From: Alcanivorax profundi | GTDB taxonomy: Bacteria; Pseudomonadota; Gammaproteobacteria; Pseudomonadales; Alcanivoracaceae | NCBI RefSeq assembly: GCF_003597125.1 | Contig: NZ_QYYA01000002.1 | Coordinates: forward strand, 248,001-312,000 | DNA: 64,000 nt | Direction: 5' to 3' | Shown here: positions 27,130 through 36,265 of the stretch, piece after piece | Position numbering within the stretch: position 1 is the first letter of the stretch | Layout: every line of letters begins with the position of its first letter | Translations under genes and position numbers: made by a program | Notes under the pieces: generated by a model | Database searches by the model: none | Seen by the model: the letters and a program-made list of their open reading frames with translations, nothing else | What the model was told of the DNA's origin: nothing

Positions 27130-28653
27130 TTACGCCGCCTTGCGGTTGGCTTTCTGTTGCTGATACACCACCTCGTAATCCTTGAGCCGGAAACGGGACA
27201 GGCGCTTTTTCAGGGCTTTCAGTGACCAGGGCCAGGCCGCAAAATTTCGGCCATTCTGGTCCAGGTAGTAGCTCTTGCAGCCACCACTGTTGAACACCGT
27301 CCCCTTCAGGTGTTTCTGCACTTTCTGGTTGTGCTGTTCGATCACCGAAGGGCGAATGGTAAGGCGACTGATCCCGCGATCACGGATTTTTTTCAGCCCA
27401 TCGATGATGTAATCCAGCTGAGCCTCGGCCAGCACAATGAAAGAGTCATACACCAACACGTTAGGCCCCAGCACCAGGAAGGCATTGGGCACATCGGCCA
27501 GAGCTGCGCCCAGATAAGCTTCCGGCGAGCTGTCTTTCCACAGGTCGGACAGGCGCTCACCCTTGGCGTTGAAGACCTTGCGGCCTATCGGCGGATGAGA
27601 CACATCAAAACCGGTGCCCCAGATAATCACATCGACCTCATGGCGTTCACCGTTGGCGGCAATCACCGTGTTGCCGTCGACCTCCACCAGACCATGGGGA
27701 ATCAGGCTCGTATTCTCCGCCTGCAAGGCAGGATAATAGTTGTTGGCAAACAGAATCCGCTTGCAGCCCAAAGTGAAATCCGGTGTCACGGCCTTGCGCA
27801 ACACCGGGTCATCCACCTGCAGCCTGAGCAGCTGCCTGGCGGCACTGCTCACCGGCTTGAGCACGTTCGGATTGCGCAGCCCGAAGTTGATCACATTCAG
27901 GGAGCCCGCTACCGCTTTGCGCCAGCCGTGCTGGATCGCGGGTAACCGCTCAATCACGCTTTTGCTGGTCTCACTCAACGGCAGGTCCGGCTTGGGCAGC
28001 ACCCAGGGGGCCGTGCGTTGAAACACGAACAGCTCTTTTACCCTGGGCTGAATTTCCGGCACAAACTGGATCGCAGACGCACCGGTGCCAATCACCGCGA
28101 CCCGTTTTCCGGTCAGGTCATAATCATGGTTCCACTTGGCAGAATGGAACATTTCGCCCTTGAAGGTCTCCAGCCCCGGCAGCGAGGGAATCTGCGATTC
28201 GGTGATCGGCCCGGTGGCAAACACCACGGTGCGGGCCAGGTATTCCCCCTTGCTGGTATTGAGCACCCACAGGTCACGGCTGTCATCCCAGCGCGCCTGT
28301 TCCAGGTCCGTGTTGAATTCAATCAGCGGGGTGATGCCAAAATCGTCGCTCACCTCTTTCAGGTAGGCGAGGATTTCTGGCTGCTTGGCAAACAGGCGAC
28401 TCCATTTGCTGCTCAACGCAAACGAATAGGAATACAGTGACGACGGCACATCACAACCGCAACCGGGATAGGTATTCTCACGCCAGGTACCGCCGACCTG
28501 GCTGGCCTTCTCGATAATCTTGAAGTCGGTATAGCCTTCTTTACGCAGCTTGATCGCTGCCGCCAGGCCGGAAATGCCGGCGCCGACAATCAGGGAATCA
28601 TAAACAGGCGACACCGGGGACGCTGCCTTGTTCTGAGCCTTGTTCTCAGCCAT
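27130..28653 (-). CDS. Baeyer-Villiger-type flavin monooxygenase
   Basis: A 507-residue FAD/NADPH monooxygenase with GAGISG near the N terminus, GGTWRENTYPGCGCDVPSSLYSYSF, the BVMO fingerprint FKGEMFHSAKW and the NADPH site GTGASA. It is a paralogue of the BVMO at 22896-24464 but lacks that protein's basic tail; a short polar lead (ENKAQNKAASPVSP) takes its place. The ATG at 28653 has GAGG upstream, while the frame is open to 28713. Last gene of the second operon. Substrate unknown. Confidence 0.88.
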   Translation of the reverse strand: MAENKAQNKAASPVSPVYDSLIVGAGISGLAAAIKLRKEGYTDFKIIEKASQVGGTWRENTYPGCGCDVPSSLYSYSFALSSKWSRLFAKQPEILAYLKEVSDDFGITPLIEFNTDLEQARWDDSRDLWVLNTSKGEYLARTVVFATGPITESQIPSLPGLETFKGEMFHSAKWNHDYDLTGKRVAVIGTGASAIQFVPEIQPRVKELFVFQRTAPWVLPKPDLPLSETSKSVIERLPAIQHGWRKAVAGSLNVINFGLRNPNVLKPVSSAARQLLRLQVDDPVLRKAVTPDFTLGCKRILFANNYYPALQAENTSLIPHGLVEVDGNTVIAANGERHEVDVIIWGTGFDVSHPPIGRKVFNAKGERLSDLWKDSSPEAYLGAALADVPNAFLVLGPNVLVYDSFIVLAEAQLDYIIDGLKKIRDRGISRLTIRPSVIEQHNQKVQKHLKGTVFNSGGCKSYYLDQNGRNFAAWPWSLKALKKRLSRFRLKDYEVVYQQQKANRKAA

Positions 28654-28712
28654 AGGGTCTCTGCCTCTTTTCTTTTCGTGTTCGGGTGGTTCGCGGTTCA
28701 AGTCCGGCCGCA

Positions 28713-29549
28713 TCAGCCAAGAAACCGGTAAGAGAAGCCCAGGAATCGGGCATACAGATCCGGCGAAGCACGCTTCATCAACCAGAACAGCTTCGCGTCT
28801 ACCTGCGGCGTGGTGTAAAGCTCCCCTTTGTCGAGCCGGTTCAGGGTCAGTTTTGCCACACTGTCACTGGTAGTCATCGCGTAGTTCATCAACGCATGGT
28901 CTGCCAGTCTGGAATACCGCTCCGGGATACGGCCATCCTTGATGATGTTGGTGGGCACCAGGGTCGGGCACAGCACATTGACGCGAATGTTGTCCTTTTT
29001 CAGTTCCGCATACAGGGTTTCGGACAGGGCGCGCACCCCGGCCTTGGTGACGTTATAGGCGCTCATTTCCGGCGCGGCCGTAAAGGATGCCGCCGACGCC
29101 ACATTGATGATGGCCCCGCCACCCTGCTTTTTCAGGCCGGGTACGAAATAATGGCAACCGTGGACCACACCCCACAGATTCACATCCATTACCCATTTCC
29201 AGTCCTGCAGGGACAACTCATCAAACTTGCCACCAATGCCGACGCCGGCATTGTTGATCACCAGCGTCGCCGGGCCGCCCAGCAAGGCCTCGGCTTCCTT
29301 CGCCAGCGCCTCCACCTGCTTTGCCTTGCCCACATCACAGGCAACCGCCCACCCCTGCGCACCCAATTCCCGAATCATGGCAACCGTTTCTTCGGCATTG
29401 GCCAGATTCAGATCCGCACACACCACCGCACCACCGCGGCGCGCCAGCTCCAGGGCAAAGCTGCGACCAATGCCACTGCCTGCGCCGGTGACTACCGCCC
29501 GGGCGTTAGTGCTGGGCCGGGAAAAGCGTTGTTTGATCAGCTTCAACAT
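28713..29549 (-). CDS. Short-chain dehydrogenase/reductase (SDR)
   Basis: A 278-residue classical SDR with TGAGSGIG, NNAGVGIGG, an IINVAS segment and the YNVTK active site. It is paralogous to the SDR at 25497-26330. It lies 34 bases after the diiron gene and shortly before the BVMO, all on the minus strand. As in operon 1, it may supply the carbonyl substrate of the BVMO. Confidence 0.88.
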   Translation of the reverse strand: MLKLIKQRFSRPSTNARAVVTGAGSGIGRSFALELARRGGAVVCADLNLANAEETVAMIRELGAQGWAVACDVGKAKQVEALAKEAEALLGGPATLVINNAGVGIGGKFDELSLQDWKWVMDVNLWGVVHGCHYFVPGLKKQGGGAIINVASAASFTAAPEMSAYNVTKAGVRALSETLYAELKKDNIRVNVLCPTLVPTNIIKDGRIPERYSRLADHALMNYAMTTSDSVAKLTLNRLDKGELYTTPQVDAKLFWLMKRASPDLYARFLGFSYRFLG

Positions 29550-29583
29550 AATGTTCCACTCAAGAAGGCGTGTTCAGGGGAAA

Positions 29584-30513
29584 TCAGGCCCGCACCGGCG
29601 GGACGAATTCCTTGGTCAGGTAAGGGGTCAGCAAACCGGTTTCCGGGTTCAGCAGCTTTTCCTTGTAGTACTCCAGATACGCTGAGGTGTCGTGATCATT
29701 CGGGTGAAAGTCTGGACGCAGGTAATCCATGATGTGATTCATGGTGCTGCCAAAAACGCCATCCTTCGGCCCCGCCAACAAGGCAAGGCTGTGCCGCACA
29801 TCCTTCCAGTAGCGCGGGCGGACCATGTTTAGCGGGTTGCGAAAAATCGGGATAAAGACACCGCCCAGCGGCACCAGGAACATGATGGTGAAGGTGGCCA
29901 ACGCAAAACCGGATATCCGCAACGCATAGTTACCGGACAATTCCTGGAACACGTCGTAGGCAATGTCCTTGTGCTCGGATTCTTCCAGCATGTGCCACAT
30001 CCACAGGGCACGCTGCTTTTCATCTTCCGTTTCAAAGAAAATATCTTCGTGCTTCATCATGTATTCCGACAGCACCGCGGTGAAATGCTCGATGCCCGCC
30101 ATCAGGGACAGCTGCATGCGATTGGGCAACCGCTTGAAGCCGTATTCAAAGACGTTGTCTGCCAGAAAGCGGTAGAAGCCCACCGGGAAACGATGCTTGG
30201 CCAGCGCATCATTGAACTCGTTATGCATTTTCGAGTGGATCGCTTCCTGTCCAATCAGGGATGTTACCTGCCGTTTCAGCTCCGGGTCCTTCACGAACTG
30301 GCGATGATAGCGGGCGGTGTCGATGACCAGGTCTTCGCCAAAAGTCAGGAAGATGGACAGCGCCTCGAAGATTGCTGTGGCCAGCTCGGTGTTGCGGAAA
30401 AACTGGGTATCCACCCCGTCGGCTGAAAACTGGAAATCCATATGACGGATCGGCACTTCGGCACGGGGCTTGGCGGTTTTCGGCACGTACTGATGAATGG
30501 TTGCGGTCTGCAT
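29584..30513 (-). CDS. Metal-dependent hydrolase-type ferritin-like diiron protein (PF10118-like)
   Basis: A 309-residue protein of the 'predicted metal-dependent hydrolase' family, a ferritin-like helical fold. Metal ligands are visible in GQEAIHSKMH (ExxH), in the E-rich helix near HFTAVLSEYMMKHED, and in LEESEHKDIAYDVF (ExxH). A hydrophobic segment (ISGFALATFTIMFLVPLGGVF) may be membrane-embedded or buried. A GTG at 30522 is in frame; the ATG at 30513 has AGGTGA before it. First gene of operon 2. The reaction of this family is not established. Confidence 0.8.
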   Translation of the reverse strand: MQTATIHQYVPKTAKPRAEVPIRHMDFQFSADGVDTQFFRNTELATAIFEALSIFLTFGEDLVIDTARYHRQFVKDPELKRQVTSLIGQEAIHSKMHNEFNDALAKHRFPVGFYRFLADNVFEYGFKRLPNRMQLSLMAGIEHFTAVLSEYMMKHEDIFFETEDEKQRALWMWHMLEESEHKDIAYDVFQELSGNYALRISGFALATFTIMFLVPLGGVFIPIFRNPLNMVRPRYWKDVRHSLALLAGPKDGVFGSTMNHIMDYLRPDFHPNDHDTSAYLEYYKEKLLNPETGLLTPYLTKEFVPPVRA

Positions 30514-30933
30514 CTGGGTCACCTGTCGATGGCAGGGGGCAGCGCCATCTGGTAGCCACCCCGCTAACTGTTACATTTTCTGGTGGCAACATTAGATCGA
30601 ATGCTTGTTCGGCTTCAACTCGGCTAAATGGCCCCTTTGGCCCCGGATACCGCAACCCTCCAAGGCACCTCAAAATTATCACCAAAAAACAGCAAGCTAC
30701 TGATTTTTATAGAGTTAAACAAAGCCCAGGCGATTCCTTCCGTCTCCCCCTCCGAACCACTCTCTCCATCTTATCCACAAAAGCCGTCCCTGCGTTCGGA
30801 TATAGAACAGATAAAACCGACCCGAATCAGAGCCTGGGGTTACTCAAACCCAGCAGAATTCTGCGCCACAGAGGCACACTTTTGCCCCCTACTCCCCTAG
30901 ACTGAATACACAACAAGAATCACAGGACGCCGC
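30514..30933. other. 420-base intergenic region
   Basis: Holds the promoter and operator copies of operon 2 (30569-30618) at its left end. The rest, 30620-30930, is AT-richer than its neighbours and shows no convincing gene on either strand; frames there lack ribosome sites. An AGGA ribosome site at 30922 belongs to the DUF4282 gene. Confidence 0.5.
30569..30618 (-). promoter_or_regulatory. Promoter/operator of SDR-diiron-BVMO operon 2
   Basis: Minus strand: TTGAAG (-35, 30613-30618) and TAATGT (-10, 30589-30594) 18 bases apart, with CGAACAAGCATTCG in the spacer (30598-30611). The half-site TGTTACAT recurs at 30569-30576. Every part matches the operon 1 promoter in order and spacing within one base, so common control by the nearby TetR is likely. 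Confidence 0.6.
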
Positions 30934-31431
30934 ATGCGCACGCCCAACCCGGACCATCCCAATCCCTCTACCTCCCGCATCCCCAACCTGGCGGACTGGC
31001 GCTTTAACCGTTATCTGACCATGCAGCTGATGCCGCTGTTTTATCTGCTGTTGATACTTGGCGCGCTGGTGGTTGTGGTCACGGTCGTGGGGGTCTGCTT
31101 CTGGTGGTCCATGCCCGCCGGCATCATCGCCGCCGCCATTGCCCCGCTGGCCTTGCTGGTGATTGTCGCGGTGATTCGCGCGGCCCTAGAATACCTGATC
31201 ATGGCCCATCGCATCATGCGCATTATCGAGCGCATGGACGCCTTGCCGGACCAGGTCTCGGATCTCTCTGTCAGGGTGGATGGCATTACCGGCCACGTGG
31301 ATGAACTGACCGAGCAGGTGCGCGACATTCATGAAGGGCTAATGCATGTGAGCCCGATATTACGTTCGGCAGGCTTTCCCGCCCGCCTGCTGAAAGCGCT
31401 GCGCGGGCGCGAAGGAAATGACAGGGATTGA
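30934..31431 (+). CDS. DUF4282-type membrane protein
   Basis: A 165-residue protein with two strongly hydrophobic segments (about residues 34-54 and 62-80) and a C-terminal amphipathic or coiled region (LPDQVSDLSVRVDGITGHVDELTEQVRDI is heptad-like). The layout fits DUF4282 membrane proteins; function is unknown. AGGA lies six bases before the ATG. Confidence 0.7.
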   Translation: MRTPNPDHPNPSTSRIPNLADWRFNRYLTMQLMPLFYLLLILGALVVVVTVVGVCFWWSMPAGIIAAAIAPLALLVIVAVIRAALEYLIMAHRIMRIIERMDALPDQVSDLSVRVDGITGHVDELTEQVRDIHEGLMHVSPILRSAGFPARLLKALRGREGNDRD

Positions 31432-31523
31432 CCGTTTTTCTGTCACCTGCGGCCTACCGCAGCAATGACAGTTTTCGCGCTTTTATCGCAGTATGTAAGG
31501 CAGCATGTAATTGAGGATTCACC

Positions 31524-32501
31524 ATGACACTGCCCACCCTGCTGAAGGCGCGACTGCAACTGCCCGTCGTTGCCTCTCCCATGTTCATTGTCTCCAGCCC
31601 TGCACTGGTGATTGCCCAGTGCAAGGCGGGCATTGTCGGCTCTTTCCCCGCCTTGAACGCCCGCGAAGACGGGCAACTTGAGGACTGGTTGATCCAGATC
31701 CGGGAAGCACTCGAGGCCTGGGATCAGGACAACCCCTCACAACCCTCGGCCCCCTTTGCCGTCAACCTCATCGTGCACAAGTCCAATGCACGGCTGGAGC
31801 AGGATCTCGCCCTGTGTGTGAAGCACCAGGTACCGCTGATCATTACCTCGCTGGGCGCCCGGGAGGATGTCAACGAGGCCATCCACGGCTACGGCGGCCT
31901 GGTGTTTCACGACATCATCAACAACGCCTTTGCCCGCAAAGCTATCGATAAAGGTGCCGATGGTTTGATTGCCGTTGCCACCGGTGCCGGTGGTCATGCA
32001 GGAGTGCAGTCCCCGTTTGCCCTGGTGCAGGAAATTCGTGAATGGTTCGACGGCCCCCTGCTGCTGTCCGGCGCGATCGGCAATGGCGCCGCCATTCTTG
32101 CCGCCCAGGCCATGGGGGCAGATCTGGCCTATATCGGCTCCATTTTCATTGCCACCGAAGAAGCCAATGCCGCGGACAATTACAAGCAGGCAGTGGTGGA
32201 TAGCGGCGCCAGCGGCATCGTCTATTCCAACCTGTTCACCGGCGTCCATGGCAACTATCTGCGCAGCTCCATTGCCGCCGCAGGCATGGACCCGGACAAC
32301 CTGCCAAGCAGCGACCCCTCGTCCATGAACTTTGCCGAGAAAACCGATAACAGCAAAACCCGCGGCGCCAAACCCTGGAAAGATATCTGGGGTAGCGGTC
32401 AGGGCATTGGTGCCGTCAAGGCGGTCCTACCCGCCCATCAGCGCATTGATCAATTGAAGCAGGAATACCAGAGCGCCCGACAACGACTGCTGGCGCAATA
32501 G
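31524..32501 (+). CDS. Nitronate monooxygenase family flavoprotein
   Basis: A 325-residue FMN TIM-barrel protein of the nitronate monooxygenase/2-nitropropane dioxygenase family. Seen are the N-terminal LPVVASPMF, the FMN/phosphate loop ATGAGGHAG (about residues 151-159) whose His is in the active site, and LLSGAIGNGAAI. The family oxidises nitronates or acts as related flavin oxidoreductase; the true substrate is not clear from sequence. Stands alone between a DUF4282 gene and the convergent cobalamin genes. Confidence 0.88.
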   Translation: MTLPTLLKARLQLPVVASPMFIVSSPALVIAQCKAGIVGSFPALNAREDGQLEDWLIQIREALEAWDQDNPSQPSAPFAVNLIVHKSNARLEQDLALCVKHQVPLIITSLGAREDVNEAIHGYGGLVFHDIINNAFARKAIDKGADGLIAVATGAGGHAGVQSPFALVQEIREWFDGPLLLSGAIGNGAAILAAQAMGADLAYIGSIFIATEEANAADNYKQAVVDSGASGIVYSNLFTGVHGNYLRSSIAAAGMDPDNLPSSDPSSMNFAEKTDNSKTRGAKPWKDIWGSGQGIGAVKAVLPAHQRIDQLKQEYQSARQRLLAQ

Positions 32502-32510
32502 CCGTCGCGG

Positions 32511-33497
32511 CTAGCGGGCCAACGCCTGGCACAGGCGAGCCCGCGCAGCCTCATCCCCCGGCAACCCGAACCGGAGCGCCGATGGCGTATCAAAGGCGCG
32601 CACCAGAATGCCCTGGCGCGCCAGCCGCTCAGCCCAGACACCCGCTTTAGCCTCCGGGCACCAGGCAAACAAATCACACCCGCCCGCAGGCACAAACCCC
32701 GCGTCGCTCAAGACTCGGTCCAGTGCAACCCGCGCCAGACGCAACCGCGCTTGTTGCTGCGCCTGCCAGTGCCGGTCCAGCAGGGCTCTGGCCATGATAT
32801 GGCGGGCGGGGTGGCTCAATGCCCAGGGGCCCAGGCTCCTTTGCACAGCATCACACAGGGCCGGCTCCGCCAGCATCAACCCTGCACGCGCGCCGGCCAG
32901 ACCGTAAAACTTGCCCAGTGAGCGAAACACGATCAGCCCGGGACGCCCCACCTCACCGACCAGGGACGGCGCCGCTGAGGCTTCTACAAACGCCTCGTCC
33001 ACCACCAGCCAGCCCCCCCGTGCCGCTAATTGCTCCTGCCAGGCCAGCAAGCGCTCAAGAGGTAACCACAGCCCGGTAGGGTTGTTGGGCTGCAGCCACA
33101 CCAGCACATCCAGCCCCTGAAGGGCGTCCTCTATGGTGTCCGGCGCCAGCGGCACGACCGTGTGGCCCTGGCGCTGCCAGGCCAGTGCGTGCTCACGGTA
33201 GCCCGGCACGGGCACCCCCACCCGGCACGGGCGCCGCAGCGACGGCAGTGTCTGCAACGCCGCCTGACTACCTGCCACCGGCAAACAACCGGCCTCCGGA
33301 GACAACGACAATACCTCACGACAGCTGGCCACCAGGCCGTCCTCTTCATCGGGTAACCGCTGCCAGACTGTCTCGGGCAACGACGGCACAGGCCAGGACC
33401 AGGGGCTGATACCAGTAGACAAATCCAGCCAGTCGGTGACCGGAATGCCGTAACGGGCTGCCGCGCGATGCAACTGCCCACCATGCTCGCCGCTCAT
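32511..33497 (-). CDS. cobD: Threonine-phosphate decarboxylase / CobC-type aminotransferase
   Basis: A 328-residue PLP enzyme of the histidinol-phosphate aminotransferase fold. It supplies the aminopropanol-phosphate arm of cobalamin. Visible are the substrate region QPNNPTG, the conserved DEAFVE and the PLP-lysine region FRSLGKFYGLAGARAG. I place the start at the ATG (33497) that overlaps the upstream gene's stop by four bases; a longer frame reaches 33533. The name differs by species (cobD in Salmonella, cobC in Pseudomonas); I use the Salmonella name. Confidence 0.88.
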   Translation of the reverse strand: MSGEHGGQLHRAAARYGIPVTDWLDLSTGISPWSWPVPSLPETVWQRLPDEEDGLVASCREVLSLSPEAGCLPVAGSQAALQTLPSLRRPCRVGVPVPGYREHALAWQRQGHTVVPLAPDTIEDALQGLDVLVWLQPNNPTGLWLPLERLLAWQEQLAARGGWLVVDEAFVEASAAPSLVGEVGRPGLIVFRSLGKFYGLAGARAGLMLAEPALCDAVQRSLGPWALSHPARHIMARALLDRHWQAQQQARLRLARVALDRVLSDAGFVPAGGCDLFAWCPEAKAGVWAERLARQGILVRAFDTPSALRFGLPGDEAARARLCQALAR

Positions 33498-34417
33498 GTC
33501 AGCCACACCAGGCATGCCATCGCTCCCAGCCACAGCAGCAAGGTGCGATGCAGCAAGCGTATCGCCGCGCCAATACTCTCGGCCGTGGCCGGCCGCCCTT
33601 CACCCAGCACCGGCTTGTCCTTGTATTGCCCATGATAGTGCGCAGGCCCACCCAGCAGGACGCCCAACGCCCCGGCACCCGCGGCCATCACGGGACCGGC
33701 ATTGGGGCTGTCACAGGCCGGCGCCTGGCGACGCCAACAACGCCGCGCCCGGGGCAAATGGCCACACAGGGCATACCCCCATGCCGTCAGCCTGGCGGGC
33801 AGCCAGCCCATGACATCATCGAGCCGCGCCGCCACCTTGCCAAACCGTTCGAAGCGCGCATTACGGTAGCCCCACATGGCATCGAGGGTGTTGACCAGGC
33901 GGTGCAAAAGCGCCCCCGGCAACCCTGCCACCACGAACCAGAACAGCGACGCGAACAGGGCATCGGCACCGTTCTCCAGCACCGACTCGGTGGCCGCTCT
34001 GGCGATGCCCGCCTCATCCAGCGCAGAGCAATCCCGGCTGACAATCCTGCCCACCTGCTCACGCGCCAACGCGGATTCACCGGCTTGCAATGGCACCTGC
34101 ACCGCCAATGCATGCTCCACCAGGCTGCGACGCCCGACCACCAGCCACAGCCCGATAACAGAGACCATCCCGTCGCCCCACGCGGGCAACAGTGCAAACA
34201 CCACCACCAGCATCGCCAGCACCGGCACGGTCAGCAGGACGACCGCCAGCCCACCCGCCGCCACCGCCCAGCGACCCGACGGGTTCCGGTTCACCCGCCG
34301 TGCCAGAGCGTCGGCGAGCTTGCCAAAGCCCACCAGCGGGTGCCACCGACGGGGCTCGCCCACAACGGCATCCAGCAGCAGGCCCAACAGACAGAACAGA
34401 TACAGGGTCAGGGACAC
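33494..34417 (-). CDS. cbiB: Adenosylcobinamide-phosphate synthase (CbiB/CobD type)
   Basis: A 307-residue integral membrane protein that attaches aminopropanol (phosphate) to adenosylcobyric acid. Typical segments are [19 protein letters not shown] near the N terminus, [24 protein letters not shown] and the [18 protein letters not shown] motif. I choose the GTG at 34417, seven bases after AAGGA; an in-frame ATG at 34438 lacks a ribosome site. It is coupled to the downstream decarboxylase by a four-base overlap and is divergent from cobT. Confidence 0.9.
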   Translation of the reverse strand: MSLTLYLFCLLGLLLDAVVGEPRRWHPLVGFGKLADALARRVNRNPSGRWAVAAGGLAVVLLTVPVLAMLVVVFALLPAWGDGMVSVIGLWLVVGRRSLVEHALAVQVPLQAGESALAREQVGRIVSRDCSALDEAGIARAATESVLENGADALFASLFWFVVAGLPGALLHRLVNTLDAMWGYRNARFERFGKVAARLDDVMGWLPARLTAWGYALCGHLPRARRCWRRQAPACDSPNAGPVMAAGAGALGVLLGGPAHYHGQYKDKPVLGEGRPATAESIGAAIRLLHRTLLLWLGAMACLVWLT

Positions 34418-34446
34418 GATTCTTCCTTGCGATACCATCCGTGAAG

Positions 34447-34522
34447 CCCGGCAGTGTACTTGACACTCCCCCCGATGGGGGCAGAGGATTTGCCGCTTCC
34501 CCTCTGCTGTCACCCTGCCGGG
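34447..34522. other. Nested inverted repeats in the cbiB-cobT gap
   Basis: CCCGGCAG (34447-34454) pairs with CTGCCGGG (34515-34522). Inside lie two further stems, CCCCC/GGGGG (34468-34481) and GCAGAGG/CCTCTGC (34481-34507). The outer 3' arm overlaps the GGGAG ribosome site of cobT. A good -35 (TTGACA at 34460) also lies inside. It could be an RNA leader or a DNA operator; it lacks the conserved boxes of a cobalamin riboswitch. Confidence 0.4.
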
Positions 34523-34530
34523 AGCACCCA

Positions 34531-35598
34531 TTGACCACCTCATCCCCCTGGCTCGCCGAGCTTGCCACCCCCAGCGACACCCACCGCCAGCGGGCACTGG
34601 CACGCCAATCGCAACTGACCAAACCTGCCGGTTCGCTGGGCGAACTGGAAAACGTGGCCGTTCGGCTGGCCGCCCTGCAAGGCACCGACACCCCCAACGC
34701 AGAGCAGGTACAGATTGCGGTTTTTGCCGGTGACCATGGTGTCTGTGACGAGGGCATTTCCCTGTTTCCCCAGGCGGTCACCGCACAGATGATTGCCAAC
34801 TTCGTCACCGGCGGCGCCGCCATCAGCGTGATGGCCCGGCAGCTGGGCGCGGCTCTGGAAGTGATCAATACCGGTACCGTCTGCGCCCCCCCCTTGAGCG
34901 CCGGAGTGATAGACGAACAAGTCGCTGCCGGCACCGCCAACCTGGCCAGGGAATCCGCCATGGATGCCCAACAACTTGCCGCTGCGCTGGCGGCCGGGGA
35001 CCGCAGTGCCGCCCGGGCTCTTGAGCGCGGTTGTCAGCTGTTTATCGCCGGCGAGATGGGCATCGGCAATACCACCAGCGCCAGCGCACTGGCCTGCGCG
35101 CTGCTGGCAGAACACCCAACCCATCTGACCGGCCCCGGCACCGGCCTTGATCGCCAGGGCGTCCAGCACAAGGCGGCGATCATCCAGCAGGCGCTGGCGC
35201 GACATTATCAGCAGCACGACGATGACGCGACGCCCCTGACCTGCCTGCAGTCCCTTGGGGGCTTTGAAATTGCGGCCATCACCGGCGCCCTGATCGGCTG
35301 CGCCGCTCGCGGCATTCCGGTGCTGGTAGACGGGTTTATCGTCTCCGTCGCAGCGCTGTGTGCCGTGCAGCTACGCCCGGCGCTGTCTTGCTGGCTGCTG
35401 TTTGCCCACCGCTCCCGGGAGCCAGGACACCAACGCATCCTGGACGCCCTTGAGGCAACGCCGCTGCTGGATCTGGGTATGCGCCTTGGGGAAGGCAGCG
35501 GTGCTGCCGTCGCGGTCCCCCTGATTCGCAGCGCCTGCGCCCTGCACAACCAGATGGCCACCTTTGCCGATGCCGGCGTCAGCAACGCAGACGGATAA
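34531..35598 (+). CDS. cobT: Nicotinate-nucleotide-dimethylbenzimidazole phosphoribosyltransferase
   Basis: A 355-residue enzyme that makes alpha-ribazole phosphate, the lower ligand of cobalamin. Characteristic are [41 protein letters not shown] and the C-terminal [12 protein letters not shown] with the catalytic Glu. The open frame starts far upstream, but GGGAG before the TTG at 34531 and the family length (about 356) point to this TTG start. It is followed within five bases by the alpha-ribazole phosphatase gene. Confidence 0.93.
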   Translation: MTTSSPWLAELATPSDTHRQRALARQSQLTKPAGSLGELENVAVRLAALQGTDTPNAEQVQIAVFAGDHGVCDEGISLFPQAVTAQMIANFVTGGAAISVMARQLGAALEVINTGTVCAPPLSAGVIDEQVAAGTANLARESAMDAQQLAAALAAGDRSAARALERGCQLFIAGEMGIGNTTSASALACALLAEHPTHLTGPGTGLDRQGVQHKAAIIQQALARHYQQHDDDATPLTCLQSLGGFEIAAITGALIGCAARGIPVLVDGFIVSVAALCAVQLRPALSCWLLFAHRSREPGHQRILDALEATPLLDLGMRLGEGSGAAVAVPLIRSACALHNQMATFADAGVSNADG

Positions 35599-35602
35599 CC
35601 CC

Positions 35603-36202
35603 ATGACAACCACCTTGTTCGATTTGATCCGCCACGGCGAGCCCGCCGGTGGCCACAAGTATCGCGGTCACAGGGATGACCCACTCAGTGAATTGGGCTG
35701 GCAGCAAATGCGAGACGCTATTGGCCAACACGAACAGTGGGACCACATCCTCACGTCGCCTTTGCTGCGCTGTCGCGAGTTCGCCTGCGAGCTGTCAGAA
35801 CAACGGAACATTCCCGTTACTGTCGCAGAGGGTTTCAAGGAAATCAGTTTTGGCGATTGGGAAGGCAAAACGCGAGAGCAGGTGGCCCGGGAATACGGTG
35901 ACCATCAGGCCAACTTCTGGCGCGATGCAGAAAATTTTCCGCCTCCGAATGCGGAAATCATTCAGGATTTTCATCACCGCATCGGTGCAGCCTGGCAACA
36001 CTGGAGTGACGCACTGGCAGGAAAGCACGTGTTACTGGTCTGCCACGGCGGCGTCATTCGAATGGTGCTGGCGCATGTGCTTGGTCTCACCCCCAGCAAC
36101 GCCATGGCGGGCTTCCAGGTTCCGTTTGCCTGCCGCTCACAGGTGCGCATTGATGACACCCCGCACGGCACCCTGAGCTGTTTGGTCAGGCTCGGGGATT
36201 AA
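35603..36202 (+). CDS. cobC: Histidine phosphatase, probable alpha-ribazole phosphatase
   Basis: A 199-residue histidine-phosphatase-superfamily protein with LIRHGEP at the N terminus (phospho-accepting His) and the second catalytic His in VCHGGVIRM. Its position four bases behind cobT, and its length, support the role of dephosphorylating alpha-ribazole phosphate (E. coli CobC). The ATG at 35603 overlaps no gene. Another phosphatase role cannot be excluded from motifs alone. Confidence 0.82.
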   Translation: MTTTLFDLIRHGEPAGGHKYRGHRDDPLSELGWQQMRDAIGQHEQWDHILTSPLLRCREFACELSEQRNIPVTVAEGFKEISFGDWEGKTREQVAREYGDHQANFWRDAENFPPPNAEIIQDFHHRIGAAWQHWSDALAGKHVLLVCHGGVIRMVLAHVLGLTPSNAMAGFQVPFACRSQVRIDDTPHGTLSCLVRLGD

Positions 36203-36265
36203 AAATAACGCCGGAATAACACCGCTGGCTGGCGGCGCGAATGACCCGCGCGCCTACAGCCGGAC

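Noticed and set aside
28686-29732. 348-residue open frame on the plus strand
   Set aside because: Antisense to the SDR and diiron genes of operon 2; no ribosome site.
34418-34530. Possible cobalamin riboswitch before cobT
   Set aside because: The gap is only 113 bases and lacks the conserved boxes; only simple nested stems are present.
34077-34961. 294-residue open frame on the minus strand
   Set aside because: Overlaps both cbiB and cobT in other frames; its translation is Ala/Gly/Arg-rich without family resemblance.
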